A stretch of DNA of 58,214 bases from Armatimonadota bacterium (GTDB lineage: Bacteria > Sysuimicrobiota > Sysuimicrobiia > Sysuimicrobiales > Humicultoraceae), in NCBI GenBank assembly GCA_031459715.1, contig JAVKIA010000016.1, positions 1 through 58,214 on the forward strand. Reading direction: 5' to 3'. A program made the translations under genes and the position numbers. Below are positions 30,425-37,517 of the stretch, one piece after another; positions within the stretch are counted from its first letter, which is position 1; every line of letters starts with the position of its first letter. The notes beneath the pieces were generated by a model. It worked only from the letters and a program-made list of their open reading frames with translations, was not told the origin of the DNA and did no database searches.

Positions 30425-31696
30425 GTGTACATCACCGCCCTGGAGCGGGAGGGGAGAGTGGCTCCCCTGGCCTACCTGCTCCTGGGGCTGGCCTGGCTCT
30501 ACGGCCTCTCCGTGCCCATCGTCCAGCCCTACCTGCGCCTGCCGCAATTGGTCTCCAGCTACTTCATCTCGATTACCGACGCCCTGTTCACCATGCTCTG
30601 GCTCCTGGCCACCGGCGGGTTCCACTCCCCGTTCTACGTGGCCATCTACGCCGCGGTAGTCTCGGTGGCGCTGCGCTTCAACCTGCGGGAGACGGCCGTG
30701 GCCGCGGTGGTCTACGCGGCCAGCTACATGGTCCTGCTCTGGTCGCTGGGGCAGCTGGGGGACAACCTGCCGGAGGTGCTGGTCCGTGTAGGCTTTATCT
30801 TCGTCATCGCGGCCACCTCGGCACTGCTGGCGCGGGAGACCTTTCGCCAGGCACGGGCCAAGGCGCGGATGCGTACCCGCCTGATGCGGGAGCTGCGCCT
30901 GCGGGAAGAGCGCTACCGCGCTCTCTTTGAGCGGGTGCCCGTGCCCCTCTACCGCGCCGCCCCCGACGGGCGGATCCTGGATGCCAACGAGGCTCTGGTG
31001 GAGATGCTGGGCTACCCCGACCGGGACTCCCTGCTGGCCGCGACTGCCACAACACTGCACGTCGACCCCGATGCCCGGGCACTGTGGATGGCAACCATGG
31101 CCCAGCGCGGCATGGTGCGGGACTTCATCGCCCGGCTGCGGCGTTTCGATGGCTCGGTGATCTGGGTGCGGGATAACGCCCGGGAGGTGCGGGACGACCA
31201 CGGGCACGTGGTGGCCTACGAGGGCATGCTGGAGGACGTTACCGAGCGGCGGAAGGCGGAGGAAGTCCTGCGGCAAAACGAGGCCCGCCTCCGCCTGCTG
31301 GTCGACCAGATCCCCGCCCTGGTCTGGACCACCGACAGACAGATGCGGTTCACCTCCTTCCTGGGGGCGGGACTGGCGGTGCTGGGCCTTCGTCCCAACC
31401 AGTTGGTCGGCAGGACCCTGTACGAGGTCTTCGGCACCGGCGACCCGCGCCTCCCCGCCGTGGCCGCGCACCGCGAGGCGCTAGAAGGCAAGTCCGCGGC
31501 GTACGAGATGAAGTGGGGTGGGCGGGCCTACCAGGCGCACGTGGAGCCCCTGCGCGCTGCCGACGGCTCCATCGGCGGGACCACGGGGGTGGCTCTGGAC
31601 GTGACGGAGCGGGTGCGGACCGAGGAGCTGCGCCTGGCCCTGGAGGCGGCGCGCCGCCCCGCGGGCGGCTCTCTTTCCGGGCAGATCTCCTGGTAA
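30425..31696 (+). CDS. membrane PAS-PAS sensor protein without output domain
   Basis: 423 residues from the first usable start (GTG). About five membrane helices (residues 15-145) resemble 5-7TM sensor domains, then PAS 1 (about 165-285, ALFERVPVPLYRAAPDGRIL) and PAS 2 (295-405, LVDQIPALVWTTDRQMRF), then an abrupt end about 20 residues after DVTER where a kinase or GGDEF domain would follow. The GTG lies inside the first hydrophobic helix; the same frame is open back to 30278 with protein-like sequence but no ATG/GTG/TTG. Either the start is unusual, the 5' end is frameshifted near the G-runs at 30323-30332, or the gene is decaying. PAS 2 resembles PAS 1 of the kinase at 22244. Confidence 0.75.
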   Translation: MYITALEREGRVAPLAYLLLGLAWLYGLSVPIVQPYLRLPQLVSSYFISITDALFTMLWLLATGGFHSPFYVAIYAAVVSVALRFNLRETAVAAVVYAASYMVLLWSLGQLGDNLPEVLVRVGFIFVIAATSALLARETFRQARAKARMRTRLMRELRLREERYRALFERVPVPLYRAAPDGRILDANEALVEMLGYPDRDSLLAATATTLHVDPDARALWMATMAQRGMVRDFIARLRRFDGSVIWVRDNAREVRDDHGHVVAYEGMLEDVTERRKAEEVLRQNEARLRLLVDQIPALVWTTDRQMRFTSFLGAGLAVLGLRPNQLVGRTLYEVFGTGDPRLPAVAAHREALEGKSAAYEMKWGGRAYQAHVEPLRAADGSIGGTTGVALDVTERVRTEELRLALEAARRPAGGSLSGQISW

Positions 31697-31736
31697 GATC
31701 CCCAAGACAGATCCGGGCCAGGGGGAGTGTCCTCCC

Positions 31737-31765
31737 TTGACATGCGAACACATGTTCGACATAAT
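31737..31765 (+). promoter_or_regulatory. sigma-70 promoter with LexA (SOS) box in the spacer
   Basis: TTGACA (31737-31742), 17-nt spacer, CATAAT (31760-31765). The spacer contains CGAACACATGTTCG (31745-31758), perfect inverted arms CGAAC/GTTCG around ACAT, matching the Gram-positive-type LexA consensus CGAACRNRYGTTYC at all but the last base. A repressor bound here would block RNA polymerase directly. It lies 27 nt upstream of the RecA-fold gene and is the only promoter seen for the three-gene cassette. Confidence 0.88.
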
Positions 31766-31791
31766 GGAAATGCCGACGGGAGCCGGAAAGC

Positions 31792-32427
31792 ATGCGGGAC
31801 CTGCTGTCGCTGTGGCCATCGGCTCGGGGACTGTGGCCGTCGCCTCTAGGACAGTCGCCATCGTCCCCAGGGCTGGTCGTGCTCACCGGCCAGGATGCCT
31901 GCCTCACCGTGGGGCTGCTGCTGGCGCTTCGGGGGACGGCCACCGGACGCCCGCTGCTCGTCGTTGACGGAGCCAATGCCTTTGACCCCTACCTGATCGC
32001 TGACCTAGCCCGCCGGCAGGACCTGGAGCCGCAGTGCCTGCTCGAGCGGATCTGCATCTCCCGGATCTTCACCTGCTATCAGCTGGAGGCGCTGCTGGAG
32101 GAGCGACTCCCGCACCTGCGGGACCGGCTCGCCCCCTCCGGCCTCTTCCTGTCGGGGCCGCTGGAGCCGCTGCTCGATGAAGAGCTCCCAAGGGAGGAGG
32201 CGGAGCGCGTCTTCCGCCGGATCCTGAGCGCGCTTGACCGCGTGCTGCAGTGGCCCTGGACCGTGGTCGCCGCCTGCCCCGACAGCTCCCGTCCTCCGCC
32301 GGGCCGCGAGCACTTCCTGCCTCAGGTGAAGCGGCGGGCGCGGCTCCTCCTCCGGGTCACGGTGGAGGGGGAGGGGTGGCGGATCGACGCAGGGGCGGGG
32401 GGCCCACCCGGGTGTGGCAGCCCGTAG
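31792..32427 (+). CDS. RecA/RadA-fold protein lacking a P-loop (ImuA-like role inferred)
   Basis: 211-residue protein with the pattern of the RecA/Rad51 core: LVVLTGQDACLTVGLLLAL where the Walker A strand-loop-helix should be, then LLVVDGANAFDPYLIADLA and RICISRIFTCYQLEALLEE, which match the RadA block after Walker A. The P-loop (residues 33-39, GQDACLT) has no lysine and the later Walker B strand GLFLSGPLEPLL has no aspartate, so ATP hydrolysis is unlikely. First gene behind the SOS box and followed by a small protein and a DNA polymerase. By analogy with ImuA it may bridge RecA filaments or the clamp to the polymerase; this is inference. Confidence 0.75.
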   Translation: MRDLLSLWPSARGLWPSPLGQSPSSPGLVVLTGQDACLTVGLLLALRGTATGRPLLVVDGANAFDPYLIADLARRQDLEPQCLLERICISRIFTCYQLEALLEERLPHLRDRLAPSGLFLSGPLEPLLDEELPREEAERVFRRILSALDRVLQWPWTVVAACPDSSRPPPGREHFLPQVKRRARLLLRVTVEGEGWRIDAGAGGPPGCGSP

Positions 32428-32469
32428 GCGTCCTTATGGCCCGGCGGTGGCGATGAAGGGAGGTTGAGG

Positions 32470-32796
32470 ATGGGACGAACCGTGGCCACAATGACGCAGG
32501 TGGTCGATCAGGAGGCGGCCAGCTTCAGCCGGTTCCGCCGCGCCCTGCGCAGGGAGGACCAGGAGGTCTTTGACCTCCTTTTTGCCGCGGCCCGGCACCA
32601 CGCCGCGCCCGCCGCCTACCAGTCGCATGCCTCCCCCTTCGAGGTGATCCTGCTGGCGATGCTGCTGGAGCTGGGGAAGGCGGTGGTGGGGCTGCAGCGC
32701 CGTCTGGCGGAGCTGGAGCAGGTGCCTATCCTCCCCGCTCCCTATGCCTCCGGGGCCGTGCCTGCTCCCCACCCCCCACGTGCTCGGGGGCCGTGA
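32470..32796 (+). CDS. small helical protein of the SOS polymerase cassette, unknown function
   Basis: 108-residue protein, mostly alpha-helical by composition, with FRRALRREDQEVFDLLFAAA and PFEVILLAMLLELGKAVVG (hydrophobic but amphipathic, probably not membrane) and a proline-rich C-terminus. No motif recognised. ATG at 32470 has GGGAGG 6 nt upstream; TTG at 32464 is an alternative. The gene is 42 bp after the RecA-fold gene and ends 10 bp before the chosen polymerase start, so all three look co-transcribed. It may be an accessory subunit of the polymerase. Confidence 0.75.
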   Translation: MGRTVATMTQVVDQEAASFSRFRRALRREDQEVFDLLFAAARHHAAPAAYQSHASPFEVILLAMLLELGKAVVGLQRRLAELEQVPILPAPYASGAVPAPHPPRARGP

Positions 32797-32806
32797 GGCG
32801 GGACCG

Positions 32807-35146
32807 GTGCGGGGCTGGCTCTTCGACCTCTACCCTGCCGCCGAGGGGATGGTCCTGTGGTTCCTCGACGCGGAGGGCCATCCCCACCGGCTGCTGGCGG
32901 AATACCATCCGGCCTTCTACGCCGCGGGTCCCCGGAGGGCACTGGACCGCCTGGGCCCTCTCCTGGAGGCGCGGGGTATCCCTGCGGACCTGACCCCGGT
33001 GGTCCGCCGGGAGCTTTTCAGCGGCGCCGAGCTCCCGGTGCTCCGTGTGGCGGTGCGTCGCCCGCTGCACTTCTCGGCGGCCGTGCGGCAGGCGGCCGCG
33101 CTGCGCCCCCTCACCCTCTACACCTGCGACCTCAGTCCCGCGCAGCTGTTTCTCTATGAGCGCGACTTCTTTCCCCTCGGCGAGTACGACCTGGTGGCGG
33201 AGGACGGCGTGCTGCGCGAGGCAATTCCGCGGTCCCGTCCGGAGGACCTGGAGTACACGCTTCCCCCGCTGGTGGTGATGCGGCTGCGCCTCGACGGCGA
33301 CCCGGTTAACCCCAATCACGGATGGCGCGGGGAGCTGGTGGTGGCGGTGGAGGGGGAGGAGGTGGTGCTGAGCGGAGAACGTCCGGAGGACGCCGTCCGC
33401 AGCCTCAACCGGATGCTCTCCCGCTATGACCCCGACGTCCTGCTCTCGGAGTGGGGCGACACCTTCCTGCTGCCGCGGCTGCTGCGGCTCAGCCGGCAGA
33501 CGGGGCAACCGCTGCTGCTCAACCGGGACCCGCACGCCAGGGTCGCCCGCCGCCGCGGACGGTCGTACCTCACCTACGGCAGGACCGTGTACGCCGCCGG
33601 CGCCCACCTCCTTCACGGGCGGTGGCACCTGGACCTGCGCAACTCCTTCATCTATAGCGAGTCGGAGATGGCCGGCCTGCTGGAGATCGCCCGTCTGGCC
33701 CGCCTGCCGGTACAGCGTCTGGCCCGCACCTCCACGGGCACAGCCATCTCCTCCATGCAGCTGGCCCGCGCCGTGCAGCAGCACATCCTGGTGCCCTGGC
33801 ACAAGAGCGAACCGGAGGCCTTCAAGACCGCAGCCGAGCTGCTGCTGGCGGACAAGGGGGGCCTCACCTACCAGCCGCTGGTCGGCGTCTACGAGGGTGT
33901 GGGGGAGCTGGACTTCTCCTCCATGTATCCCACGATCATGGCGCGGTTCAACATCTCGCCGGAGACCGTCAACTGCTCCTGCTGCCGGACGGGAGAGGTC
34001 GTCCCCGAGATCGGGCACACGGTCTGCCGGCGGCGCCGCGGTCTGGTGCCGCAGGTGCTGGACCACCTTCTGGAGCGGCGGGCGTACTACAAGCGGCGAA
34101 AGCGGGAGGCCAGTGGCGGCGAGCGGGCGATCTACGACCAGCGGCAGACGGCGCTGAAGTGGTGCCTGGTCACGTCATTCGGCTACCTGGGGTATCGCAA
34201 CGCCCGTTACGGGCGCATCGAAGCGCACGAGGCCACCACCGCCTACGCCCGCGAGATGCTGCTGCAGGCCAAGGAGGTGGCGGAGGCCCGGGGATTCCGC
34301 ATGCTGCACGCCATCGTGGATTCCATGTGGCTGCAGCGGCCGGGGGCGGGGCCGGCTGCGTACGAGACCCTGGCCCGGGAGATCCAGGCGGCCACGAAGC
34401 TACCGATCTTCGTGGAGGGGGTCTACCGCTGGATCGCCTTCCTTCCCTCCAAAACGCATCCCGGTGTGGGCGTCCCCAATCGCTATATGGGCGTCTTCAC
34501 CGACGGAAGCACGAAGGTGCGCGGCATTGAGGTGCGTCGCTCCGACGTCCCGCCGCTGGTGGAGGAGATGCAGGCGCGGATGCTGCAGGAGATGTTTGCC
34601 GCACCCACGGTGGCGGCCCTGCAGGAGAGGCTGCCGGAGATCCTGGCGGTGCTGGAGGGGGCGCTGCTGCGGGTGCGGGAGGGCCATATCCGTCCCTGGG
34701 ACCTGGCCCTCACCGCCACCATCTCCCGGAGGCCGGAGGCGTATCGCAGCAACCACCCGATCGCCCTGGCCGCGCGGATGCTGGCCCGAAGCGGGATTCA
34801 CCTCCATCCCGGCGAGGCGGTGCAGTACGTGGTCACAGACACAGACGCCAGGAACCCGGAAGACCGCGTCCGCCCCCTGACCCTGCTGGGGCCGGCGTGG
34901 TCCTACGATAGGGACTACTACGCCGAGCTTCTACTCCGCGCCGCCGGGACCGTCCTGGAGCCCTTCGGCTACTCGTGGCGCCGTCTGCGGGAATCCGTCA
35001 CTCCCGCGCCGTCAGGTCCGATTCGGCGTGGGGGGCCTCCGGCCCCACCAGGTGCGCCGCGGGGCCGTGCAGGCGCAGGCGCTGCGCCAGCATCATCTGC
35101 AGCTCCCGCGCGTTGCGGGCAGAGTTCCCGCGGAAGTGGTTGTTGA
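32807..35146 (+). CDS. family B DNA polymerase, PolB2-like, with altered motif C and degenerate exonuclease
   Basis: 779-residue family B polymerase. Motif A is GELDFSSMYPTIM (D369), motif B is ALKWCLVTSFGYLGYRNARYG with K451, and motif C is AIVDSMWL (D505), where the usual Asp-Thr-Asp has Ile-Val-Asp. The 3'-5' exonuclease looks decayed: no Asp-x-Glu at Exo I (MRLRLDGDP), a changed Exo II (DPDVLLSEWGDTF), and Glu instead of Asp in Exo III (YSESE). A Cys cluster (CSCC, later HTVC) lies after motif A. This resembles the PolB2/Dpo2 group rather than E. coli Pol II. GTG at 32807 has GAGG 8 nt upstream; ATG 32744 and GTG 32780 are alternatives. The last 50 residues overlap DUF72 antisense. Confidence 0.88.
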   Translation: MRGWLFDLYPAAEGMVLWFLDAEGHPHRLLAEYHPAFYAAGPRRALDRLGPLLEARGIPADLTPVVRRELFSGAELPVLRVAVRRPLHFSAAVRQAAALRPLTLYTCDLSPAQLFLYERDFFPLGEYDLVAEDGVLREAIPRSRPEDLEYTLPPLVVMRLRLDGDPVNPNHGWRGELVVAVEGEEVVLSGERPEDAVRSLNRMLSRYDPDVLLSEWGDTFLLPRLLRLSRQTGQPLLLNRDPHARVARRRGRSYLTYGRTVYAAGAHLLHGRWHLDLRNSFIYSESEMAGLLEIARLARLPVQRLARTSTGTAISSMQLARAVQQHILVPWHKSEPEAFKTAAELLLADKGGLTYQPLVGVYEGVGELDFSSMYPTIMARFNISPETVNCSCCRTGEVVPEIGHTVCRRRRGLVPQVLDHLLERRAYYKRRKREASGGERAIYDQRQTALKWCLVTSFGYLGYRNARYGRIEAHEATTAYAREMLLQAKEVAEARGFRMLHAIVDSMWLQRPGAGPAAYETLAREIQAATKLPIFVEGVYRWIAFLPSKTHPGVGVPNRYMGVFTDGSTKVRGIEVRRSDVPPLVEEMQARMLQEMFAAPTVAALQERLPEILAVLEGALLRVREGHIRPWDLALTATISRRPEAYRSNHPIALAARMLARSGIHLHPGEAVQYVVTDTDARNPEDRVRPLTLLGPAWSYDRDYYAELLLRAAGTVLEPFGYSWRRLRESVTPAPSGPIRRGGPPAPPGAPRGRAGAGAAPASSAAPARCGQSSRGSGC

Positions 35147-36020
35147 ACATCAGATAGAGCCGGCGCACGTCGCCGGCCAGCCGCTCTGCGGTCTCTACCC
35201 AGGGGCGCAGCTCATCGGAGGAGTACAGGTAGTCGTAGGCCCGGGCCGTGGAGACGCCATGCTCCGCCAGCGCCGGGTTGCGTCCGTGGAACCGGACCAG
35301 GCTCCAGTCAGTGGTCGTCTCCACCAGGGGGGCAGGGAGGTAGCGCACCGGCGCCAGGTCGGCGATGACGTGGGCGAAGCCATGCTCCCGCAGGTAGCCC
35401 AGCAGAGTGCGCCGGGCTTTGCCCTCCAGCCACTCCCGGTGCCGCACCTCGATGGCCACGGGCCAGTTCTCCAGATAAAGGGCCCAGGCATCCAGGTAGT
35501 GGAAGAGCTCCTGGGTGAAGCCCTGCCCCTTGGGGAACTGGAAGAGGACGTACCCCAGCCGCTCCCGCAGGCGCAGCGCGTCCACGAAGGCGGCGAAGTA
35601 GTCCCACACCGCTGTGAGGATCTCCTCGGGCAGGCGCATAGGGGAGAGGCTCTTCAGCACCTGCAGCGGTTTGGGCAGCAGCGGGAAGATCCCCCGGGGC
35701 AGGCGCGCCGGGTCGCTGTCGTGCCAGGTGAGCCAGGCGAAGGCTTTGACGTTGAAGACGAACGGGGGCGGGACGGTCTCCGCCCACTGCACCGCCCGCT
35801 CCGCCGGCTGCAGCGCGTGGTAAGAGGCGTCCACCTCTACGGTGGGGAAGACGCTGGCGTAGTAGCGCAGCCGGGCGCGGGGCCGGGTGCGCACCCCTTC
35901 GGGGTAGAACTCGCCCGCGAAGCCGGGGTCAGCCCAGGAGCAGGTCCCTGTATAGATTTCGCAACCGTGATAGACCAGGGGCGCCGCGGGAGCACCGGCG
36001 GCATCGGGAACTGGGCCCAT
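34998..36020 (-). CDS. DUF72 (YecE) family protein
   Basis: 340-residue TIM-barrel-like protein of unknown biochemical role. Family segments include IYTGTCSWADPGFAGEFYPEG, YYASVFPTVEVDASYHAL, FNVKAFAWLTWH, YVLFQFPKGQ, VAIEVRHREW, and the C-terminal LYLMFNNHFRGNSARNA. Length is above the 240-290 norm because of insertions around residues 105-125. It runs convergent to the polymerase gene and overlaps it by 149 bp. The ATG at 36020 lies 10 nt after a TACCAT -10-like hexamer on the minus strand. Confidence 0.92.
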   Translation of the reverse strand: MGPVPDAAGAPAAPLVYHGCEIYTGTCSWADPGFAGEFYPEGVRTRPRARLRYYASVFPTVEVDASYHALQPAERAVQWAETVPPPFVFNVKAFAWLTWHDSDPARLPRGIFPLLPKPLQVLKSLSPMRLPEEILTAVWDYFAAFVDALRLRERLGYVLFQFPKGQGFTQELFHYLDAWALYLENWPVAIEVRHREWLEGKARRTLLGYLREHGFAHVIADLAPVRYLPAPLVETTTDWSLVRFHGRNPALAEHGVSTARAYDYLYSSDELRPWVETAERLAGDVRRLYLMFNNHFRGNSARNARELQMMLAQRLRLHGPAAHLVGPEAPHAESDLTARE

Positions 36021-36030
36021 ATCGGCTCTA

Positions 36031-36036
36031 ATGGTA
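36031..36036 (-). promoter_or_regulatory. -10-like element of DUF72 gene
   Basis: TACCAT on the minus strand, 10 nt before the ATG at 36020, which would give a 5' leader of only a few bases. Confidence 0.4.
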
Positions 36037-36092
36037 TTACGGCGGGCGAGATTTTCAATGGGGAAGGGTTCCTCCCCGCGGGGGACGGCGGG

Positions 36093-36098
36093 TATAAT
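36093..36098 (+). promoter_or_regulatory. -10 element of the secD-secF operon
   Basis: Consensus TATAAT; a weak TTCCTC lies 18 nt upstream. Transcription from about 36105 would include the short leader ORF and then secD. Confidence 0.6.
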
Positions 36099-36125
36099 GA
36101 ACCGGCCGGCAGGCTCGGAGGAAGG

Positions 36126-36170
36126 ATGCCGGAGTGGCTAGCGTCTTTTTTTGTGTTCTGCGGAGGATAG
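36126..36170 (+). CDS. possible 14-residue leader peptide upstream of secD
   Basis: ATG at 36126 directly follows GGAGGAAGG and reads MPEWLASFFVFCGG to a TAG at 36168-36170. The stop lies one base before the secD GTG, and the ORF contains the secD ribosome site, so the two would be translationally coupled. A run of seven T encodes part of the Phe pair. Too short to be a classical exit-tunnel arrest peptide; it could simply couple translation or be chance. Confidence 0.4.
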   Translation: MPEWLASFFVFCGG

Positions 36171-36171
36171 C

Positions 36172-37506
36172 GTGCTGCGTCTCTTCGGGCGGATCACAGT
36201 AGTGCTGCTGGTTCTGGTGGCGGTGCAGCTGGCGGCCGCGCCTGTTGGCCTGCGGGGCTGGCGGCCCTACCTGCAGCCGCCCCGCCTCCAGGTCAACCTC
36301 GGGCTGGACCTGCAGGGCGGCAGCCACATCGTGCTGGAGGCGCGCCAGACCCCGGAGGTGCCGGTGACTCGCGAGGCGGTCGACGCTGCCCTGGAAGTGA
36401 TCCGCCGCCGGATCGACCAGCTGGGCGTGGTAGAGCCCACGATCCAGCGCGAAGGGGAGCGGCGCATCATCGTGGAGCTGCCCGGCATCGAAGACCCCCA
36501 GCGGGCGCTGCGCGTCATCGGGCAAACGGCGCTGTTGGAGTTTGTGAATACGGGGGCCCGGTCACTGCCCGAGGGGGCCACCTGGAACGAGGCGGGGACT
36601 GAGGTAACCCTTCCCGGGCCGGAGAAGCGGACTATCCCTCTGAAGAAAGAGGTGGTGGTCACCGGGGCGGATCTAGCTGACGCCCGTGCCGCCTTCGAGC
36701 AGGGCCAGGTGAGAACCGGCGCACCCATCGTCACCTTTCAGTTCAAAGGGCCCGGGGCGAAGAAGTTCGAGGAGTTCACCGGCAGCCACATCGGGCAGTA
36801 CCTGACCATCGTCCTGGACAACCGGGTGATCTCCTCACCGGTGATCCAGAGCCGGATCACCGGCGGCTCGGGCCAGATCAGCGGCCGCTTCACCCTGGAG
36901 GAAGCCCGCGAGCTGGCGGTGCTGCTGCGCGCCGGCGCCCTGCCGGTTCCCGTGGAGGTCGTGGAGCGACGCACCATCGGGCCCTCCCTGGGGCGAGACT
37001 CGCTGGATCTGAGCCTGCGCGCCGGCGCCATCGCCGTGGTGCTGATCATCGCCTTCATGATCGCCCTCTACCGGCTTCCCGGCGTGCTGGCCAACGCGGC
37101 GCTAGTGCTGTACGCTCTCTTCCTCTTCGCCGCGCTGGCCACCCTGCGCGCAACCATGACCCTGCCCGGCATCGCCGCCTTCATCATCTCCGTGGGCATG
37201 GCCATCGACGCCAACGTGCTCATCTTCGAGCGGATCAAGGAGGAGCTGCGCGCCGGCAAAACCCTGCGCGCCGGCATCCAGACCGGGTGGGAGCGGGCCT
37301 GGAGCGCCATCCTCGACTCCAACGTGACCACCCTGGTGGGCGCGGCGGTCCTCTTCGTGCTGGGTACCGGGCCCATCAAGGGCTTCGCCACCACCCTGTT
37401 CATCGGGGTGCTGATCAGCATGTTCACCGCCATCGTCATCACCCGCATGCTGGTGGACGCAGCTGCCCGGCCCCCCCTGGACCGCTACCTCCGCTTCGGC
37501 CTGTGA
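36172..37506 (+). CDS. secD: protein translocase subunit SecD
   Basis: 444-residue inner-membrane protein that, with SecF, uses the proton gradient to pull exported proteins through SecYEG. It has one N-terminal helix (LFGRITVVLLVLVAVQLA), the P1 periplasmic domain (NLGLDLQGGSHIVLEA, RIDQLGVVEPTIQREGERRIIVELPGI within it) and five C-terminal helices with AFIISVGMAIDANVLIFERIKEE, the RND-family signature. GTG at 36172 with AGGA upstream was preferred over the in-frame TTG at 36151. yajC is not adjacent. Confidence 0.96.
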   Translation: MLRLFGRITVVLLVLVAVQLAAAPVGLRGWRPYLQPPRLQVNLGLDLQGGSHIVLEARQTPEVPVTREAVDAALEVIRRRIDQLGVVEPTIQREGERRIIVELPGIEDPQRALRVIGQTALLEFVNTGARSLPEGATWNEAGTEVTLPGPEKRTIPLKKEVVVTGADLADARAAFEQGQVRTGAPIVTFQFKGPGAKKFEEFTGSHIGQYLTIVLDNRVISSPVIQSRITGGSGQISGRFTLEEARELAVLLRAGALPVPVEVVERRTIGPSLGRDSLDLSLRAGAIAVVLIIAFMIALYRLPGVLANAALVLYALFLFAALATLRATMTLPGIAAFIISVGMAIDANVLIFERIKEELRAGKTLRAGIQTGWERAWSAILDSNVTTLVGAAVLFVLGTGPIKGFATTLFIGVLISMFTAIVITRMLVDAAARPPLDRYLRFGL

Positions 37507-37517
37507 GGAGGGACAGA

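Noticed and set aside
32807-35146. Polymerase as an orthologue of SOS-induced E. coli Pol II (polB/dinA)
   Set aside because: Pol II has intact Asp-Thr-Asp in motif C and a working exonuclease; this protein lacks both patterns and is shorter.
36128-36140. GCCGGAGTGGCTA resembles the 5' end of a tRNA gene
   Set aside because: Only about 40 bases remain before secD, and no D-, anticodon- or T-arm can be formed; the bases are explained by the short leader ORF.
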